Numbered from the stretch's first letter, positions 17,793 to 27,278 are shown. The stretch: 64,000 nucleotides of DNA from Propionispora hippei DSM 15287 (GCF_900141835.1 NZ_FQZD01000020.1:1-64000); one strand, 5' to 3'. Numbers and translations are program-made. The notes: a model not told the origin generated them from the letters alone.

Positions 17793-18089
17793 ATGGTAAT
17801 CGTAATCGCAAGGCTAAAGGTCAGGGCAGGAAAAAAGAGCGAGCTGTTTAAGCTGGCGCAACATATTCTGGCAGAGACCCGCCAGGAAGAGGGCTGCATC
17901 AGCTATGAACTGATGGATGATCCTTATAGTGAAGAAGATTGCGCGTTTGTGGAACGTTGGGCTGACCGGGCCGCACTGACCCGTCATATGCAAACCCCGC
18001 ACTTCAGTGACTGGCGGCAAAAATCAGCCGACTATCTGACCGGCCCCTCAGCAGTGTCCCTGTATCAGGCAGAGGCAATGGGACTATAA
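17793..18089 (+). CDS. Antibiotic biosynthesis monooxygenase (ABM) domain protein
   Basis: A 98-residue protein of the YgiN-type dimeric alpha-beta barrel family. Signatures are IARLKVRAGKKSEL at the start, the EEGCISYELMDDP segment and FVERWADRAAL.RH. Members act as small quinol or heme-related monooxygenases, or are of unknown role. The start at 17793 matches the family N-terminus; ATG 17781 in frame is an alternative with four more residues. Probably co-transcribed with the dehydrogenase 30 bases upstream. Confidence 0.82.
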   Translation: MVIVIARLKVRAGKKSELFKLAQHILAETRQEEGCISYELMDDPYSEEDCAFVERWADRAALTRHMQTPHFSDWRQKSADYLTGPSAVSLYQAEAMGL

Positions 18090-18143
18090 AAATCAGTTGA
18101 GCTACCCGGCTGGAGGGATCAACTATTGTTTAGGAGTCAAGCA

Positions 18144-18413
18144 ATGGCTTTTACCTATATATTGGAATGTGTCGACGGCACTTTTTATACCGGCTGGACG
18201 GTTGACCTTACGGCGCGGCTGGCGGCGCACAACGCGGGAACGGCGTCCAAGTATACTCGCTGCCGGCTGCCGGTCAGACTGGCGTATTTTGAAGAATTTA
18301 CCGAAAAGACAGATGCCCGAAAACGGGAAGTGGCAATCAAACGGTTGAGCCGACGGGAAAAAGAATATCTGATAGTAATAAAAAAGACAGAGTCTTGCGA
18401 AAATAAAGAATGA
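18144..18413 (+). CDS. GIY-YIG nuclease domain protein (UPF0213/YhbQ type)
   Basis: An 89-residue single-domain GIY-YIG protein. The family signature appears as YILECVDGTFYTGWT followed by R...HN.G..SKYT, with the catalytic Arg and a C-terminal Glu in REVAIKRLSRREKE. Small proteins of this type are linked to DNA or RNA cleavage with modest biochemical support. ATG 18144 is preceded by AGGAG seven bases upstream. Confidence 0.87.
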   Translation: MAFTYILECVDGTFYTGWTVDLTARLAAHNAGTASKYTRCRLPVRLAYFEEFTEKTDARKREVAIKRLSRREKEYLIVIKKTESCENKE

Positions 18414-18519
18414 CGGCAAGCAGGCAGGATTTAGCTTCCGGATTGAAGAAGTGAAAGATCAGATCTGACGATACCGCCAGCAAATGAAAGCAGCGAGAAT
18501 TTGATAGGGAGAGATCAAC

Positions 18520-19509
18520 ATGAGTATACTTGAGCAGCTAAAACAAAAGGCCAAAGCCGATAAAAAGCGGATTTTATTACCGGAGGCCACTGATCTGCGG
18601 GTGATTCAGGCAGCCAGCATGGCTATAAAGGAAGATATTGCCCAGGTTATATTAATCGGTTCACGGGATGAGATTTTAAAAAATGCCGGTTCTATCGATT
18701 TGTCCGGCGCTACTATCATTGATCCGCGCACTTCGGAGAAACGCCAGCATTATAGCGAGGCCTTCTATGAGCTGCGTAAGTCTAAGGGCATGACGCCGGA
18801 AAAGGCGGCGGCCTTAATGGAAGATCCGGTGTATTTTGGCATGATGATGGTAAAGGAAAATGATGCCGACGGTCTGGTGTCGGGGGCTATCCATTCCACA
18901 GCGGATACACTTCGTCCGGCCCTGCAGATTGTCAAGACGGCACCAGGGTCCAAGCTGGTATCCACTTTCTTTATTATGTCCATTCCTGATTGTGAGTATG
19001 GCGATAATGGAACGCTGCTTTTCGCCGACTGCGCCCTGAATGAAAGCCCCAATGCCGAGCAGCTTTCGGAAATTGCCATTGCCACAGCGACCAGCATGAA
19101 GCAAATGCTGGGCATTACGCCGTCGGTAGCCATGCTGTCCTACTCAACGATGGGCAGCGCTCATAGTGAACATACCGAGAAGGTCGTCCAGGCCACTGCC
19201 TTAGCCAAACAAAAAGCGCCGGATATATTGATCGACGGCGAAATGCAGCTCGATGCCGCCCTGGTACAGCGGGTGGCCAGCCTGAAAGCGCCGCAAAGCA
19301 AGGTGGCCGGTGCAGCCAATGTGTTGATCTTCCCGGACTTGAATGCCGGCAACATCGGCTATAAACTGGTTGAACGGCTGGCGAAAGGTGAGGCTTACGG
19401 ACCGGTTACCCAGGGCCTGGCAAGGCCGATCAATGATTTATCCAGGGGCTGCAAAGCCGAAGATATCGTAGCTGTCGTTGCCATTACCGCCGTGCAGGCA
19501 CAAGTATAA
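18520..19509 (+). CDS. pta: Phosphate acetyltransferase
   Basis: Interconverts acetyl-CoA and acetyl phosphate, feeding ATP formation by acetate kinase in fermentation. The 329 residues match the short class of Pta without an N-terminal regulatory domain. Visible signatures are RILLPEATDLR at the start, DGLVSGAIHSTADTLRP, SYSTMGSAHSEH, DGEMQLDAALV and the C-terminal GP..QGL..P.NDLSRGC. ATG 18520 follows GGGAGAG. No ackA gene is adjacent. A strong terminator ends the unit. Confidence 0.95.
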   Translation: MSILEQLKQKAKADKKRILLPEATDLRVIQAASMAIKEDIAQVILIGSRDEILKNAGSIDLSGATIIDPRTSEKRQHYSEAFYELRKSKGMTPEKAAALMEDPVYFGMMMVKENDADGLVSGAIHSTADTLRPALQIVKTAPGSKLVSTFFIMSIPDCEYGDNGTLLFADCALNESPNAEQLSEIAIATATSMKQMLGITPSVAMLSYSTMGSAHSEHTEKVVQATALAKQKAPDILIDGEMQLDAALVQRVASLKAPQSKVAGAANVLIFPDLNAGNIGYKLVERLAKGEAYGPVTQGLARPINDLSRGCKAEDIVAVVAITAVQAQV

Positions 19510-19520
19510 AAAGCATTGTC

Positions 19521-19559
19521 AAAAAAACCAGGAATGCGTTAACATTCCTGGTTTTTTTG
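19521..19559. terminator. Bidirectional terminator
   Basis: AAAAAAACCAGGAATG and CATTCCTGGTTTTTTT are perfect complements around a six-base loop, between pta and the convergent small secreted protein gene. Confidence 0.92.
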
Positions 19560-19561
19560 TA

Positions 19562-19816
19562 TTAGGGCAAACGCATGGGCATATCGGTTACCCAGCCGTT
19601 CAGAAAAGTACCGTCCTGATTGAAAACATATTTATAAGTATGTTCCTGTAATTGCACCATGAACACGGTAGTCTCATCGTAATGGTACCAGCAGCCTTGT
19701 TGTTGATAATAAAAAGGCACCGGATCATCGGTAGGAAGCCAGCCCCAACTGCCATAGGCTGCTATAGGCAGTGACAGACAAAGCAGTATGAATAGCATTT
19801 GAACCAGTTTTTTCAT
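19562..19816 (-). CDS. Small secreted protein of unknown function
   Basis: An 84-residue protein with a clear signal peptide (KKLVQMLFILLCLSLPIAAYG) and a mature part rich in Trp and Tyr: GCWYHYDETT and TYKYVFNQDGTFLNGWV. The pattern resembles small exported beta-rich proteins but I recognise no family. The start at 19816 puts GGAGGG six bases upstream; ATG 19822 is the alternative but touches the ribosome-binding site. It stands alone. Confidence 0.6.
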   Translation of the reverse strand: MKKLVQMLFILLCLSLPIAAYGSWGWLPTDDPVPFYYQQQGCWYHYDETTVFMVQLQEHTYKYVFNQDGTFLNGWVTDMPMRLP

Positions 19817-19930
19817 CTTCATCCCTCCGCTTTGTATAGTATTCCCATTTTATGGAGGATTAAGCCGCTGTTGCCGGGTACGCAAAGGAGAGACCGCAAG
19901 GCTGGCTGAATAAAAAAATCAAAACAAGGG

Positions 19931-19996
19931 GAAAACTGGTCGTATATAATTAGACGAAAACTGGCAGTTGACGACAAGCCAGATAAAGAGTATCGT
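19931..19996 (+). promoter_or_regulatory. pdxR promoter with two direct repeats, candidate PdxR operator
   Basis: GAAAACTGG occurs at 19931-19939 and again at 19956-19964, 25 bases apart. A promoter follows at once: TTGACG (19968-19973), a 17-base spacer and TATCGT (19991-19996). MocR/PdxR regulators typically bind direct repeats near the promoters they control, so autoregulation of the pdxR-pdxST unit is a reasonable inference. Confidence 0.5.
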
Positions 19997-20040
19997 TACA
20001 GCATAGGGATTTGCCTGCGTAAGCAGGCGGGAGGTTACAT

Positions 20041-21534
20041 ATGCTTTTGCTGAATTTGGATGAGTCCAGCCGGACACCGCCATACCAGCAAATTTTTCTT
20101 CAAATGAAGGACAAAATTGAGCTGCAGGTGTTACGACCGGGAGACAAGTTGCCTTCCACCCGTAAACTGGCCGAACAGTTGGGTGTTCACCGGTCTACTG
20201 TTGCCAGCGCTTACCAGGAATTATGGGCTCAGGGTTATATTGAGCAGCGCCATGGTTGCCGGCCGGTTGTCCGGGAGCGCATGCAGATGGCAACGGCCAA
20301 AGACCGGGAGCAGGAAGGCTGGGTACGCTGGCAGGCCGTCACCTCGGCTGCCAGTGTCAGTCTATGGGAACAGTGCCGGGAAATGAAACCTGCCGTCGCT
20401 GGTGAAACCGGCGGCGAAGTGATTGATTTTAGCAGTCTTGATATGGATGGGCGGTTATTTCCGGTAGATCATTTCCGCGTTTGCCTGGACCGGGCATTAA
20501 AAACGGAAGGGACAGCTCTCTTAGGTTATGGCGACCGGGCCGGCTATATGCCGCTGCGAGAGTATATTGCCGGACATCTGCGCAGCCATGGCATTACAAT
20601 TACGGCGGAAGAAATATTGATTACCAACGGGCTGCAGCAGGGCATTGATTTGGTTTTCCGTATGCTTGCCGCGCCGGGGCAGGCTGTGGCGATTGAATCT
20701 CCCACATACAATAAAATTACACCGTTGCTGCGCTTTTGCGGACTGAAACCGCTGGAAGTCCCTGTCCGGCACGATGGCATGGATTTGACAATGCTGGAAG
20801 AGGTCTTGCGCAGGGAAAAACCTGTTCTGGTATACACTATGCCCAACTCGCAAAACCCTACAGGGATCAGTACCAGCCAGACTCATCGCGAGCAATTGCT
20901 GTCATTATGCGAAACCTACCGGGTGCCTATTCTGGAGGACGGCTTTGAAGAAGAAATGAAGTATTTTGGTAAAGCAGCACTACCCATTAAGTCAATGGAT
21001 AAACACCATTTGGTGATTTATGCCGGGACTTTTTCCAAAGTACTTTTTCCGGGTGTCCGGATAGGCTGGATCGCGGCGGAAAGAGAATGTATCGACCGGC
21101 TGTTGTCCATCCGTTATTTCAGTGACACGTCGTCCAGCATGATTTTGCAGGCCGGTATATATAAGTTTTGCCAAAGTGGTCATTATGCCCGGCATATCAA
21201 CAAAATGCGCCGGGTATTCCGCAGCAGGATGCAAACGGCAATAAAAGCCTTTGACGAATACATAGCACCCGATTGGGCCGAGTGGATACAGCCCAGCGGT
21301 GGCTATTTGATTTGGATGAAGCTCAAATCTCCTGCTCCTGTCAGACGGGATGAGTGGGAAAGCCTAATGCTGAGGAAGGGTGTCTGTGCTGCCTGGGGAA
21401 CGCTGTTTTTTGCCGGAGACACAGGAGAAAACCATATTCGCCTGTCCATTTCCAAACTGAATGAACAAGAAATTGAAACCGGAATTTGCCGCTTGGGAGA
21501 TGTGTTGTGGGAAGTCTGGAATAATAAGACTTGA
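20041..21534 (+). CDS. pdxR: MocR-family regulator with aminotransferase domain, likely PdxR
   Basis: A 497-residue transcription regulator. An N-terminal GntR-type winged helix (about residues 12-78, with [18 protein letters not shown]) is joined by a linker to a fold-type I aminotransferase-like domain. That domain keeps the PLP site: MPNSQNPTG and the lysine in [14 protein letters not shown] (Lys333). PdxR proteins sense PLP and control pdxST. Here pdxS starts 34 bases downstream on the same strand, so regulator and target are probably one transcript rather than divergent. ATG 20041 follows GGGAGG. Confidence 0.9.
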   Translation: MLLLNLDESSRTPPYQQIFLQMKDKIELQVLRPGDKLPSTRKLAEQLGVHRSTVASAYQELWAQGYIEQRHGCRPVVRERMQMATAKDREQEGWVRWQAVTSAASVSLWEQCREMKPAVAGETGGEVIDFSSLDMDGRLFPVDHFRVCLDRALKTEGTALLGYGDRAGYMPLREYIAGHLRSHGITITAEEILITNGLQQGIDLVFRMLAAPGQAVAIESPTYNKITPLLRFCGLKPLEVPVRHDGMDLTMLEEVLRREKPVLVYTMPNSQNPTGISTSQTHREQLLSLCETYRVPILEDGFEEEMKYFGKAALPIKSMDKHHLVIYAGTFSKVLFPGVRIGWIAAERECIDRLLSIRYFSDTSSSMILQAGIYKFCQSGHYARHINKMRRVFRSRMQTAIKAFDEYIAPDWAEWIQPSGGYLIWMKLKSPAPVRRDEWESLMLRKGVCAAWGTLFFAGDTGENHIRLSISKLNEQEIETGICRLGDVLWEVWNNKT

Positions 21535-21568
21535 TACGATAAAGATAAAATTAGGGGAGGAATTTACT

Positions 21569-22450
21569 ATGCAACAAGGTACATTTCGGGTAAAAGCCGG
21601 TCTGGCGGAAATGCTCAAGGGCGGCGTCATTATGGATGTTACAACACCGGAACAGGCAAAGATTGCCGAGGAGGCCGGCGCTTGCGCGGTTATGGCGCTG
21701 GAACGGGTGCCGGCTGATATCCGGGCTACCGGTGGCGTGGCCCGGATGGCTGATCCTACGATTGTGCAGCGCATCATGGATGTGGTTACCATCCCGGTTA
21801 TGGCGAAGGCCCGGATTGGCCATTTTGTGGAGGCTCAAATCCTGGAAAGTCTTGGCGTGGACTATATTGATGAGAGTGAAGTGCTGACTCCGGCAGACGA
21901 TAAATACCATATTAATAAACACAATTTCAAAGTGCCCTTTGTTTGTGGCGCAAAAAATCTGGGCGAAGCGCTGCGGCGGATTGCCGAAGGTGCGGCTATG
22001 ATCAGGACCAAAGGAGAACCGGGGACCGGCAATGTGGTGGAAGCGGTCAGGCATATTCGCATGGTGATGAGTGAAATCCGTCAATTGCAGAATTTGCCTG
22101 CCGAAGAAGTTGCGTCCTTTGCTAAAAATATAGCGGCTCCTTATGAACTGGTTTTGGAAGTAAAAAAACTGGGCCGTCTGCCGGTGGTCAATTTTGCGGC
22201 CGGCGGGATCGCAACTCCTGCCGACGCGGCTCTGATGATGCAACTCGGCTGTGACGGCATCTTTGTCGGTTCAGGCATTTTTAAATCGGGAGATCCGGAA
22301 CAACGGGCTAAAGCTATCGTGGCAGCGACCACCTACTACAATGATCCTAAAATCCTGGCGGAAGTATCTCAGGATATGGGAGAACCTATGGTAGGAATTG
22401 AAATTGACACTTTGCCGCCCCATGAGCGCATGCAGGAACGCGGCTGGTAG
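21569..22450 (+). CDS. pdxS: Pyridoxal 5'-phosphate synthase, lyase subunit PdxS
   Basis: Makes pyridoxal phosphate from ribose 5-phosphate, glyceraldehyde 3-phosphate and ammonia supplied by PdxT. The 293-residue protein has the family hallmarks: [17 protein letters not shown] with the first catalytic Lys region, [32 protein letters not shown], the second catalytic Lys in [10 protein letters not shown], and [19 protein letters not shown] 21569 is preceded by GGGGAGG. It forms a dodecamer core with PdxT. Confidence 0.97.
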   Translation: MQQGTFRVKAGLAEMLKGGVIMDVTTPEQAKIAEEAGACAVMALERVPADIRATGGVARMADPTIVQRIMDVVTIPVMAKARIGHFVEAQILESLGVDYIDESEVLTPADDKYHINKHNFKVPFVCGAKNLGEALRRIAEGAAMIRTKGEPGTGNVVEAVRHIRMVMSEIRQLQNLPAEEVASFAKNIAAPYELVLEVKKLGRLPVVNFAAGGIATPADAALMMQLGCDGIFVGSGIFKSGDPEQRAKAIVAATTYYNDPKILAEVSQDMGEPMVGIEIDTLPPHERMQERGW

Positions 22451-22471
22451 AACAGGGAAGAAGGGTAAACG

Positions 22472-23044
22472 ATGAAAATCGGTGTATTAGCTTTGCAAGG
22501 GGCATTCCGTGAGCACCTGACCGTTTTGGAACGATGCGGTGCAGAAGCGGTGGAGGTCAGACAGCCCGGGGAGCTGGAAGGCATCGGCGGACTAATTTTG
22601 CCGGGTGGTGAAAGTACGACGATTGGCAAGCTGATGGTTGAGTGGGATCTCATGGAAACTATCCGGCAGCGGACGAAAGAAGGTATGGCTGTTTATGGAA
22701 CCTGTGCCGGCATGATTTTATTGGCAAAGTCGATTGTTGACAGTGATCAGCCGCGGTTGGGCCTTATGGATACCACCGTACGGCGCAATGCCTTCGGGCG
22801 GCAGCTGGAAAGCTTTGAGGAGGATCTGACCGTGCCGGAATTGGCCGGCGGACCTGTCCGGGCCGTATTTATCCGGGCGCCGCTGATTGAAGAAGTGGGG
22901 TCAAATGTTGCGGTGATGGCCCAAGTAAACGGCAAGGCCGTCATTGCCCGCCAGGACAATATGCTGGTTACTTCTTTTCATCCGGAGCTAACCGGTGATG
23001 ACCGGATTCACCGCTATTTTCTCAACATGATAAAACAGGAATAA
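22472..23044 (+). CDS. pdxT: Pyridoxal 5'-phosphate synthase, glutaminase subunit PdxT
   Basis: Class I glutamine amidotransferase that releases ammonia for PdxS. The 190 residues carry GVLALQGAFREH at the start, the oxyanion-type LPGGESTTIGK, the nucleophile Cys in YGTCAGMILLA near residue 79, and the His/Glu pair in TSFHPELT near the C-terminus. It starts 21 bases after pdxS and is followed by a strong terminator. Confidence 0.97.
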   Translation: MKIGVLALQGAFREHLTVLERCGAEAVEVRQPGELEGIGGLILPGGESTTIGKLMVEWDLMETIRQRTKEGMAVYGTCAGMILLAKSIVDSDQPRLGLMDTTVRRNAFGRQLESFEEDLTVPELAGGPVRAVFIRAPLIEEVGSNVAVMAQVNGKAVIARQDNMLVTSFHPELTGDDRIHRYFLNMIKQE

Positions 23045-23094
23045 CGGAAAAATAGCTCGCCGCTCCAGCGTGTCCAGGATTGAATACAGGTTCT

Positions 23095-23135
23095 AAAACA
23101 GGCAGGATATCTTTTGTAGATATCCTGCCTGTTTT
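23095..23135 (+). terminator. Terminator of the pdx operon
   Basis: AAAACAGGCAGGATATC pairs perfectly with GATATCCTGCCTGTTTT around a seven-base loop. Confidence 0.9.
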
Positions 23136-23232
23136 GTTAAGCGGTAATTATCCAGGGTGATGTGGTTTGGCAGAGAGCCGGGATATATCACCTAACCGGA
23201 AGGCTATAACAAATCCCTTTAGCAGGATATTG

Positions 23233-23291
23233 CACAAACTATATAACACATGATAGCTGGGCGAAAGAGTAAAAATATGCAATAGTTTGTG
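23233..23291. promoter_or_regulatory. Inverted repeat, candidate activator-binding site upstream of the sigma-54 promoter
   Basis: CACAAACTAT (23233-23242) and ATAGTTTGTG (23282-23291) are perfect inverted complements, 110 to 170 bases upstream of the -24 element. This is the usual location of enhancer sites for sigma-54 activators. Probably bound by the regulator encoded downstream; this is inference. Confidence 0.5.
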
Positions 23292-23404
23292 GTATGCTTT
23301 GTGGTGAAGGGTGACTGAAAATTTTTACTATTTAAAACAATTGCAGGACATTTACTGATGTTGGAGCATGAATTTTAAAGTTTGTAAAAAAAATCAAATG
23401 ACTT

Positions 23405-23419
23405 TGGCACAACATTTGC
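23405..23419 (+). promoter_or_regulatory. Sigma-54 (-24/-12) promoter of the first PTS operon
   Basis: TGGCAC, five bases, TTGC matches the RpoN consensus exactly, with the invariant GG at 23406-23407 and GC at 23418-23419. Transcription should start near 23431, just before the GGAGGGG site of the regulator gene. The same motif followed by AATATA precedes the second PTS operon. Confidence 0.88.
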
Positions 23420-23445
23420 AATATATACTGAATGGAGGGGTTAGC

Positions 23446-26439
23446 TTGCTGAAAAAATTGCTCTCGTTAATTGAAACGGAAGATAAGAAGAATCCCATGA
23501 CCGATGAGGAGTTGGCGAAACGTTTGGGCGTGGGGCGGGAAAAGGTTAATGAGCTGAGGCAAGCCGTTGATATTCCAAGTTATCTTATTCGACGGGAGAC
23601 TGTACTGATTGAAGCATTAACCGCCATATTGGAGAAAGAGCCGGGCATTTCTCAGCGCAAAGTAGTTTTGGAGTTAAATAAAAGCGGGTTTCAGATTTCA
23701 GCTTTTGGCCTGAATCGCTACAAACAGCAAATTGGCGAACTTAGAAACCGTTTGCTACACAAATCCCGACCGGCTGCGCAGCGTGCCGCACGCTCTATGC
23801 CGGCGGTTGCCGAACAAGATTTCTTTTCCGGGATTGTTGGCTATAACGGCAGCTTGGGTCAGGTTATTAAGCTGGCAAAGGCCGCAGTGCTGTATCCGCA
23901 CTACGGGCTGCACACCCTGATTTCCGGCAGCACTGGTGTGGGAAAAAGTCAGCTTGTGGAGGAAATTCATCGCTTCGCTCAGGCGGTACGTAAAACGGCA
24001 ATTCCGCTGGTGGTGTTTAACTGTGCGGATTATGGTGATAATCCGCAGCTATTGGTGGCACAGCTTTTTGGCTATAGCAAAGGCAGCTTTACCGGGGCTG
24101 ATGCGGATCGGGTCGGGCTTGTAGAAAAAGCCAACAAGGGCATTCTCTTTTTAGACGAGATCCATCGCTTGCCGCCGAAAGGGCAGGAAATTCTCTTTCG
24201 CATTATGGATAAAGGGCAGTTTTCACGTTTAGGTGAGACAGAGCAGATCCGTAAAGTTAACCTCATGATTATTGGCGCTACAACAGAGAATATTGAGTCC
24301 AGCCTGTTAAATACCTTTCGCCGCCGCATTCCGGTAGCCATACAAATTCCTCCCCTGGAGGGCAGGCCAAACTCCGAACGGTATAAGCTGATCAAGCTAT
24401 TTTTCTCCGGTGAGGCTTCCCGTGTCAATAAGCGAATTCAGGTTCCGAAAGAAATCATGAAACTGCTGGTACTGTACAAATGTGCCGGTAATGTAGGACA
24501 GTTAAAATCGGATATTCAGGTTATTTGTGCCAAGGCCTTTTTGCATGTTATGTCCGGCACCGAAGAGGTCATGAAAATCAGCATGAACGATTTGCCGGGA
24601 CATATAACAAATCAACTTATGAATGTGATGGAACAGAAAGCAGACCTTGATGTTTTTATTGATGAGGAGGTTGAAATGGCTCCTCATGCCGAACCGCTTC
24701 AGGTTTCGCCTTTGCAGGAAGAAATTTCGGAATATAACATTTATCAGTTTATGGAAAAAAGGATGCAGGAATTACTGGAAGAGCATTCCTCTTCTGAAGC
24801 TAAAGCGGTTTTGGCTGCGGAACTTGAAAGTAAAATTAAAGCTACTTCTTTAAATATCGAACATAAATACGCAGGTATTTCCAAGGCTATTTTACGCGAT
24901 CTGGTCGGCGAGGATTTGATGGGAGCCTTAGCCGATTTAGAGCAAATATTGGCAACTGAGCTCGGCACCCAGGATGTTTCTATTTTTAAAATATTATGCC
25001 TGCATTTAAGTGCAGCCGTAGAACGGCTGCGGGCAGGAAAACCGATTATCAATCCCCAGTGTGAGCATATAAAAAACAGCTACCGCAAAGAATTTCGAAT
25101 TGCCCTGAAAATTACCAGAATGCTCAGTATGAAGTTAGACTTGCCTTTCCCGGAAGATGAGGCCGGCTTTATTGCCTTATATCTCAATCACTTTTTCACT
25201 AAGCAGCAAAGAAATCAACCGTCTGATTACAATGTGGGCTTACTTATTGTGACCCATGGGGAAGTTGCCAAGGCGCTGCTTGATATTGCGCAGGTGATTG
25301 TCGGCATCCGCCATGGAATCGCTATCTCCATGGGGATTGAGGAAACTGTGGAAAGCGTGTACGAACGGGTAAAACAAGCGGTAAAAGCGGTTAATCGAGG
25401 CAGTGGGGTATTGTTTTTGGTGGACATGGGTTCATTGATCAACTTAGGTGAATTAATCACTGAGGAACTTGGTATTCCGACCCGGGTCATTGCCCGTGTA
25501 GACACACTGCTGGTCATGGAAGCGATCCGCAAATCCGTGGCACCGGCAGCAACATTATATACCGTATACGATTCGTTAATTGAGCTGGGTGATATGTTTC
25601 CGCGCGTACCGACCAAAATGAGTGGTGACGGGAAACGCAAGTTGAAAAAAACGATCATTACAACCTGTTTTACCGGCCGCGGCACAGCTTTAAAGATAAA
25701 GCGGGTCATTGAGGATAAGCTGCGGCTGCTCAAGCGTGATATCGAAGTCATTCCCCTGGGTCTGGTTAAAAGCGAGACAGACATTTCCAAAGAAATTCTA
25801 TACCTGCAGCAAGCCAACCGGGAGATCGTTCTGATTACCGGTATGGTAAATCCCCATTGCCAGGACATCCCGTTTCTGCCGTTCGAGGAAGTTTTGAACA
25901 GCGAAAAGTTTGACACCTTCATTGCTAATATAAAATTGCAAGATGAACTGTTACATGACAGGAACTTGCCTGACAGCTCGCCGGTGACACTGGAAGAATT
26001 GTTTGATGAGCAATTGGTCCGCGTGTTTTATTCGCCAACGGCCAAGGATGAGCTTATTAAAATCATGGCAGATGTCATGTGCCGGGAGAAATATGTAAAT
26101 GAAAATTTTTATGGCGATATTATGGAAAGAGAAAGCTGGGCTACTTCTTATATAGGCGATCATATGGCAATCCCCCATACGGCTACCATGGTCAATATCA
26201 TAAAACCGGGGATTGCGATTGCGGTTTTAAAAAGTCCTTCGCCCTGGGAAGAGGAGGAAATTCATATTGCCTTTGTTCTTGCCTTAAAAACAGAGCATAA
26301 AGATTTATTTCTTAAGTTTTTCAATTTAATCAAAGAAACGGATCTGATTGATCGGGTACGAAAACTAACAGATCCTAATTCCATTATTGCGGAGGTCGTA
26401 CATTATGTCAGAAATTCAGAAAGCTGTAGCTGCCATTGA
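23446..26439 (+). CDS. LevR-like sigma-54 activator with PRD and PTS domains (first module)
   Basis: A 997-residue regulator. Order: N-terminal helix-turn-helix region (NPMTDEELAKRLGVGREKV, about 17-35, reminiscent of the C-terminal part of RpoN); AAA+ sigma-54 activator domain with Walker A GSTGVGKS (161-168), GSFTGA sigma-54 loop (213-218) and Walker B LFLDEIH (234-240); a PRD with CLHLSAAVERL; an EIIA-Man-like domain with VTHGEV; an EIIB-like stretch with TTCFTGRGTA; and a C-terminal EIIA-Fru/Mtl-like domain with MAIPHTA. LevR and ManR of Firmicutes end instead in a second PRD. TTG 23446 is chosen because GGAGGGG precedes it and the predicted transcript starts near 23431. It overlaps the EIIA gene by 35 bases. 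Confidence 0.88.
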   Translation: MLKKLLSLIETEDKKNPMTDEELAKRLGVGREKVNELRQAVDIPSYLIRRETVLIEALTAILEKEPGISQRKVVLELNKSGFQISAFGLNRYKQQIGELRNRLLHKSRPAAQRAARSMPAVAEQDFFSGIVGYNGSLGQVIKLAKAAVLYPHYGLHTLISGSTGVGKSQLVEEIHRFAQAVRKTAIPLVVFNCADYGDNPQLLVAQLFGYSKGSFTGADADRVGLVEKANKGILFLDEIHRLPPKGQEILFRIMDKGQFSRLGETEQIRKVNLMIIGATTENIESSLLNTFRRRIPVAIQIPPLEGRPNSERYKLIKLFFSGEASRVNKRIQVPKEIMKLLVLYKCAGNVGQLKSDIQVICAKAFLHVMSGTEEVMKISMNDLPGHITNQLMNVMEQKADLDVFIDEEVEMAPHAEPLQVSPLQEEISEYNIYQFMEKRMQELLEEHSSSEAKAVLAAELESKIKATSLNIEHKYAGISKAILRDLVGEDLMGALADLEQILATELGTQDVSIFKILCLHLSAAVERLRAGKPIINPQCEHIKNSYRKEFRIALKITRMLSMKLDLPFPEDEAGFIALYLNHFFTKQQRNQPSDYNVGLLIVTHGEVAKALLDIAQVIVGIRHGIAISMGIEETVESVYERVKQAVKAVNRGSGVLFLVDMGSLINLGELITEELGIPTRVIARVDTLLVMEAIRKSVAPAATLYTVYDSLIELGDMFPRVPTKMSGDGKRKLKKTIITTCFTGRGTALKIKRVIEDKLRLLKRDIEVIPLGLVKSETDISKEILYLQQANREIVLITGMVNPHCQDIPFLPFEEVLNSEKFDTFIANIKLQDELLHDRNLPDSSPVTLEELFDEQLVRVFYSPTAKDELIKIMADVMCREKYVNENFYGDIMERESWATSYIGDHMAIPHTATMVNIIKPGIAIAVLKSPSPWEEEEIHIAFVLALKTEHKDLFLKFFNLIKETDLIDRVRKLTDPNSIIAEVVHYVRNSESCSCH

Positions 26440-26881
26440 TCCGTCTTTGGTAAGAATTGGCGTGGCGGCAGCAAGCTGCGAAGAACTGGTCGCCGCTATG
26501 GGGACAGTGCTGCTGGAGAAAGGGTTTGTTAAACCGTCGTATGTACAAGCGCTGCTGGAGCGGGAACGGGAATTTCCCACCGGCATAGCTGCCGCCGGTG
26601 TTGGTGTGGCCATCCCGCATTCGGATGCCAGTCATGTCTTGCAGACAACCACGGCCGTTTGGGTACTTAAGGAGCCTGTCCCGTTTCATGTGATGGGCGG
26701 AGCCGAAGAGGATAGCATCAATGTAGGCATTGTTTTCATGCTGGCCATTAATAATCCACAGGATCATCTGGCTTTCTTACAACGCCTGCTGGGGCTTTTT
26801 GCCAACGAAGCTATCATGAGTGGAATTCGAAGAGCCGGTGATCCGGTCATCGTGGCAGAGATTATTAATCAGGCCATATAG
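26405..26881 (+). CDS. PTS EIIA component, Gat/Fru type (first module)
   Basis: A 158-residue phosphocarrier that receives phosphate from HPr on the His in GVAIPHSD (near residue 73) and passes it to EIIB. Length and motif fit the EIIA-Fru/Mtl/Gat fold. ATG 26405 lies inside the end of the regulator gene with GGAGG upstream, so the two are translationally coupled. EIIB and EIIC follow, making a complete three-component permease. Confidence 0.88.
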   Translation: MSEIQKAVAAIDPSLVRIGVAAASCEELVAAMGTVLLEKGFVKPSYVQALLEREREFPTGIAAAGVGVAIPHSDASHVLQTTTAVWVLKEPVPFHVMGGAEEDSINVGIVFMLAINNPQDHLAFLQRLLGLFANEAIMSGIRRAGDPVIVAEIINQAI

Positions 26882-26984
26882 CGATAGACGGTAATAAAGT
26901 TGGGTCTTTATAAAAAGGTAGCCTGAGCTCAATGCTTCTATTTTATATAGCTGGAGCTAATCGTGCTGAAAGGAGGTGAATGAT

Positions 26985-27272
26985 GTGAAGAAGCGGGTTA
27001 TTGTGGCTTGTGGCGGTGCGGTGGCAACGTCCACTGTCGCAGCCAATCGCATTGTCGAGTTATGCAAGAAAGAAGGTGTTGATATTGAAATTGTACAGTG
27101 CCGTGTATCGGAAATCAGTGCTAACTGCCAAAATCAAAAGGTGGATTTAATTGTTACCACATCGCGGGTTACGAAGGATTATGGAATCCCTTTGGAAAGT
27201 GGCATGCCCTTTGTATCCGGTGTGGGCGCAAAGGAAGCCGGCGAAAAAATTCTGGCGTATTTGCGAAAATAA
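26985..27272 (+). CDS. PTS EIIB component, GatB type (first module)
   Basis: A 95-residue phosphocarrier of the galactitol EIIB type. The phosphorylated Cys is in VACGGAVATSTVAA near residue 8, and it ends with G.K..GEKILAYL. The start is GTG 26985 because AGGAGGTGA occupies 26971-26979; a GTG at 26976 is part of that site. A hairpin lies between this gene and EIIC. Confidence 0.9.
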   Translation: MKKRVIVACGGAVATSTVAANRIVELCKKEGVDIEIVQCRVSEISANCQNQKVDLIVTTSRVTKDYGIPLESGMPFVSGVGAKEAGEKILAYLRK

Positions 27273-27278
27273 AAAAGG

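Larger units (their letters stand above)
23136..23445. other. Regulatory region of the first PTS operon
   Basis: No gene is present. The region contains the sigma-54 promoter and the inverted repeat described separately, and otherwise AT-rich sequence. A frame open from 23368 reads across the promoter and is not taken as coding. Confidence 0.7.

Noticed and set aside
21551-22243. Minus-strand 230-codon frame opposite pdxS
   Set aside because: Shadow of a very well recognised gene; composition is His-rich nonsense typical of antisense frames.
23368-23445. Upstream extension of the first sigma-54 activator gene to 23368
   Set aside because: It would place the -24/-12 promoter inside the coding region, and only TTG 23446 has a GGAGGGG site at the right distance.
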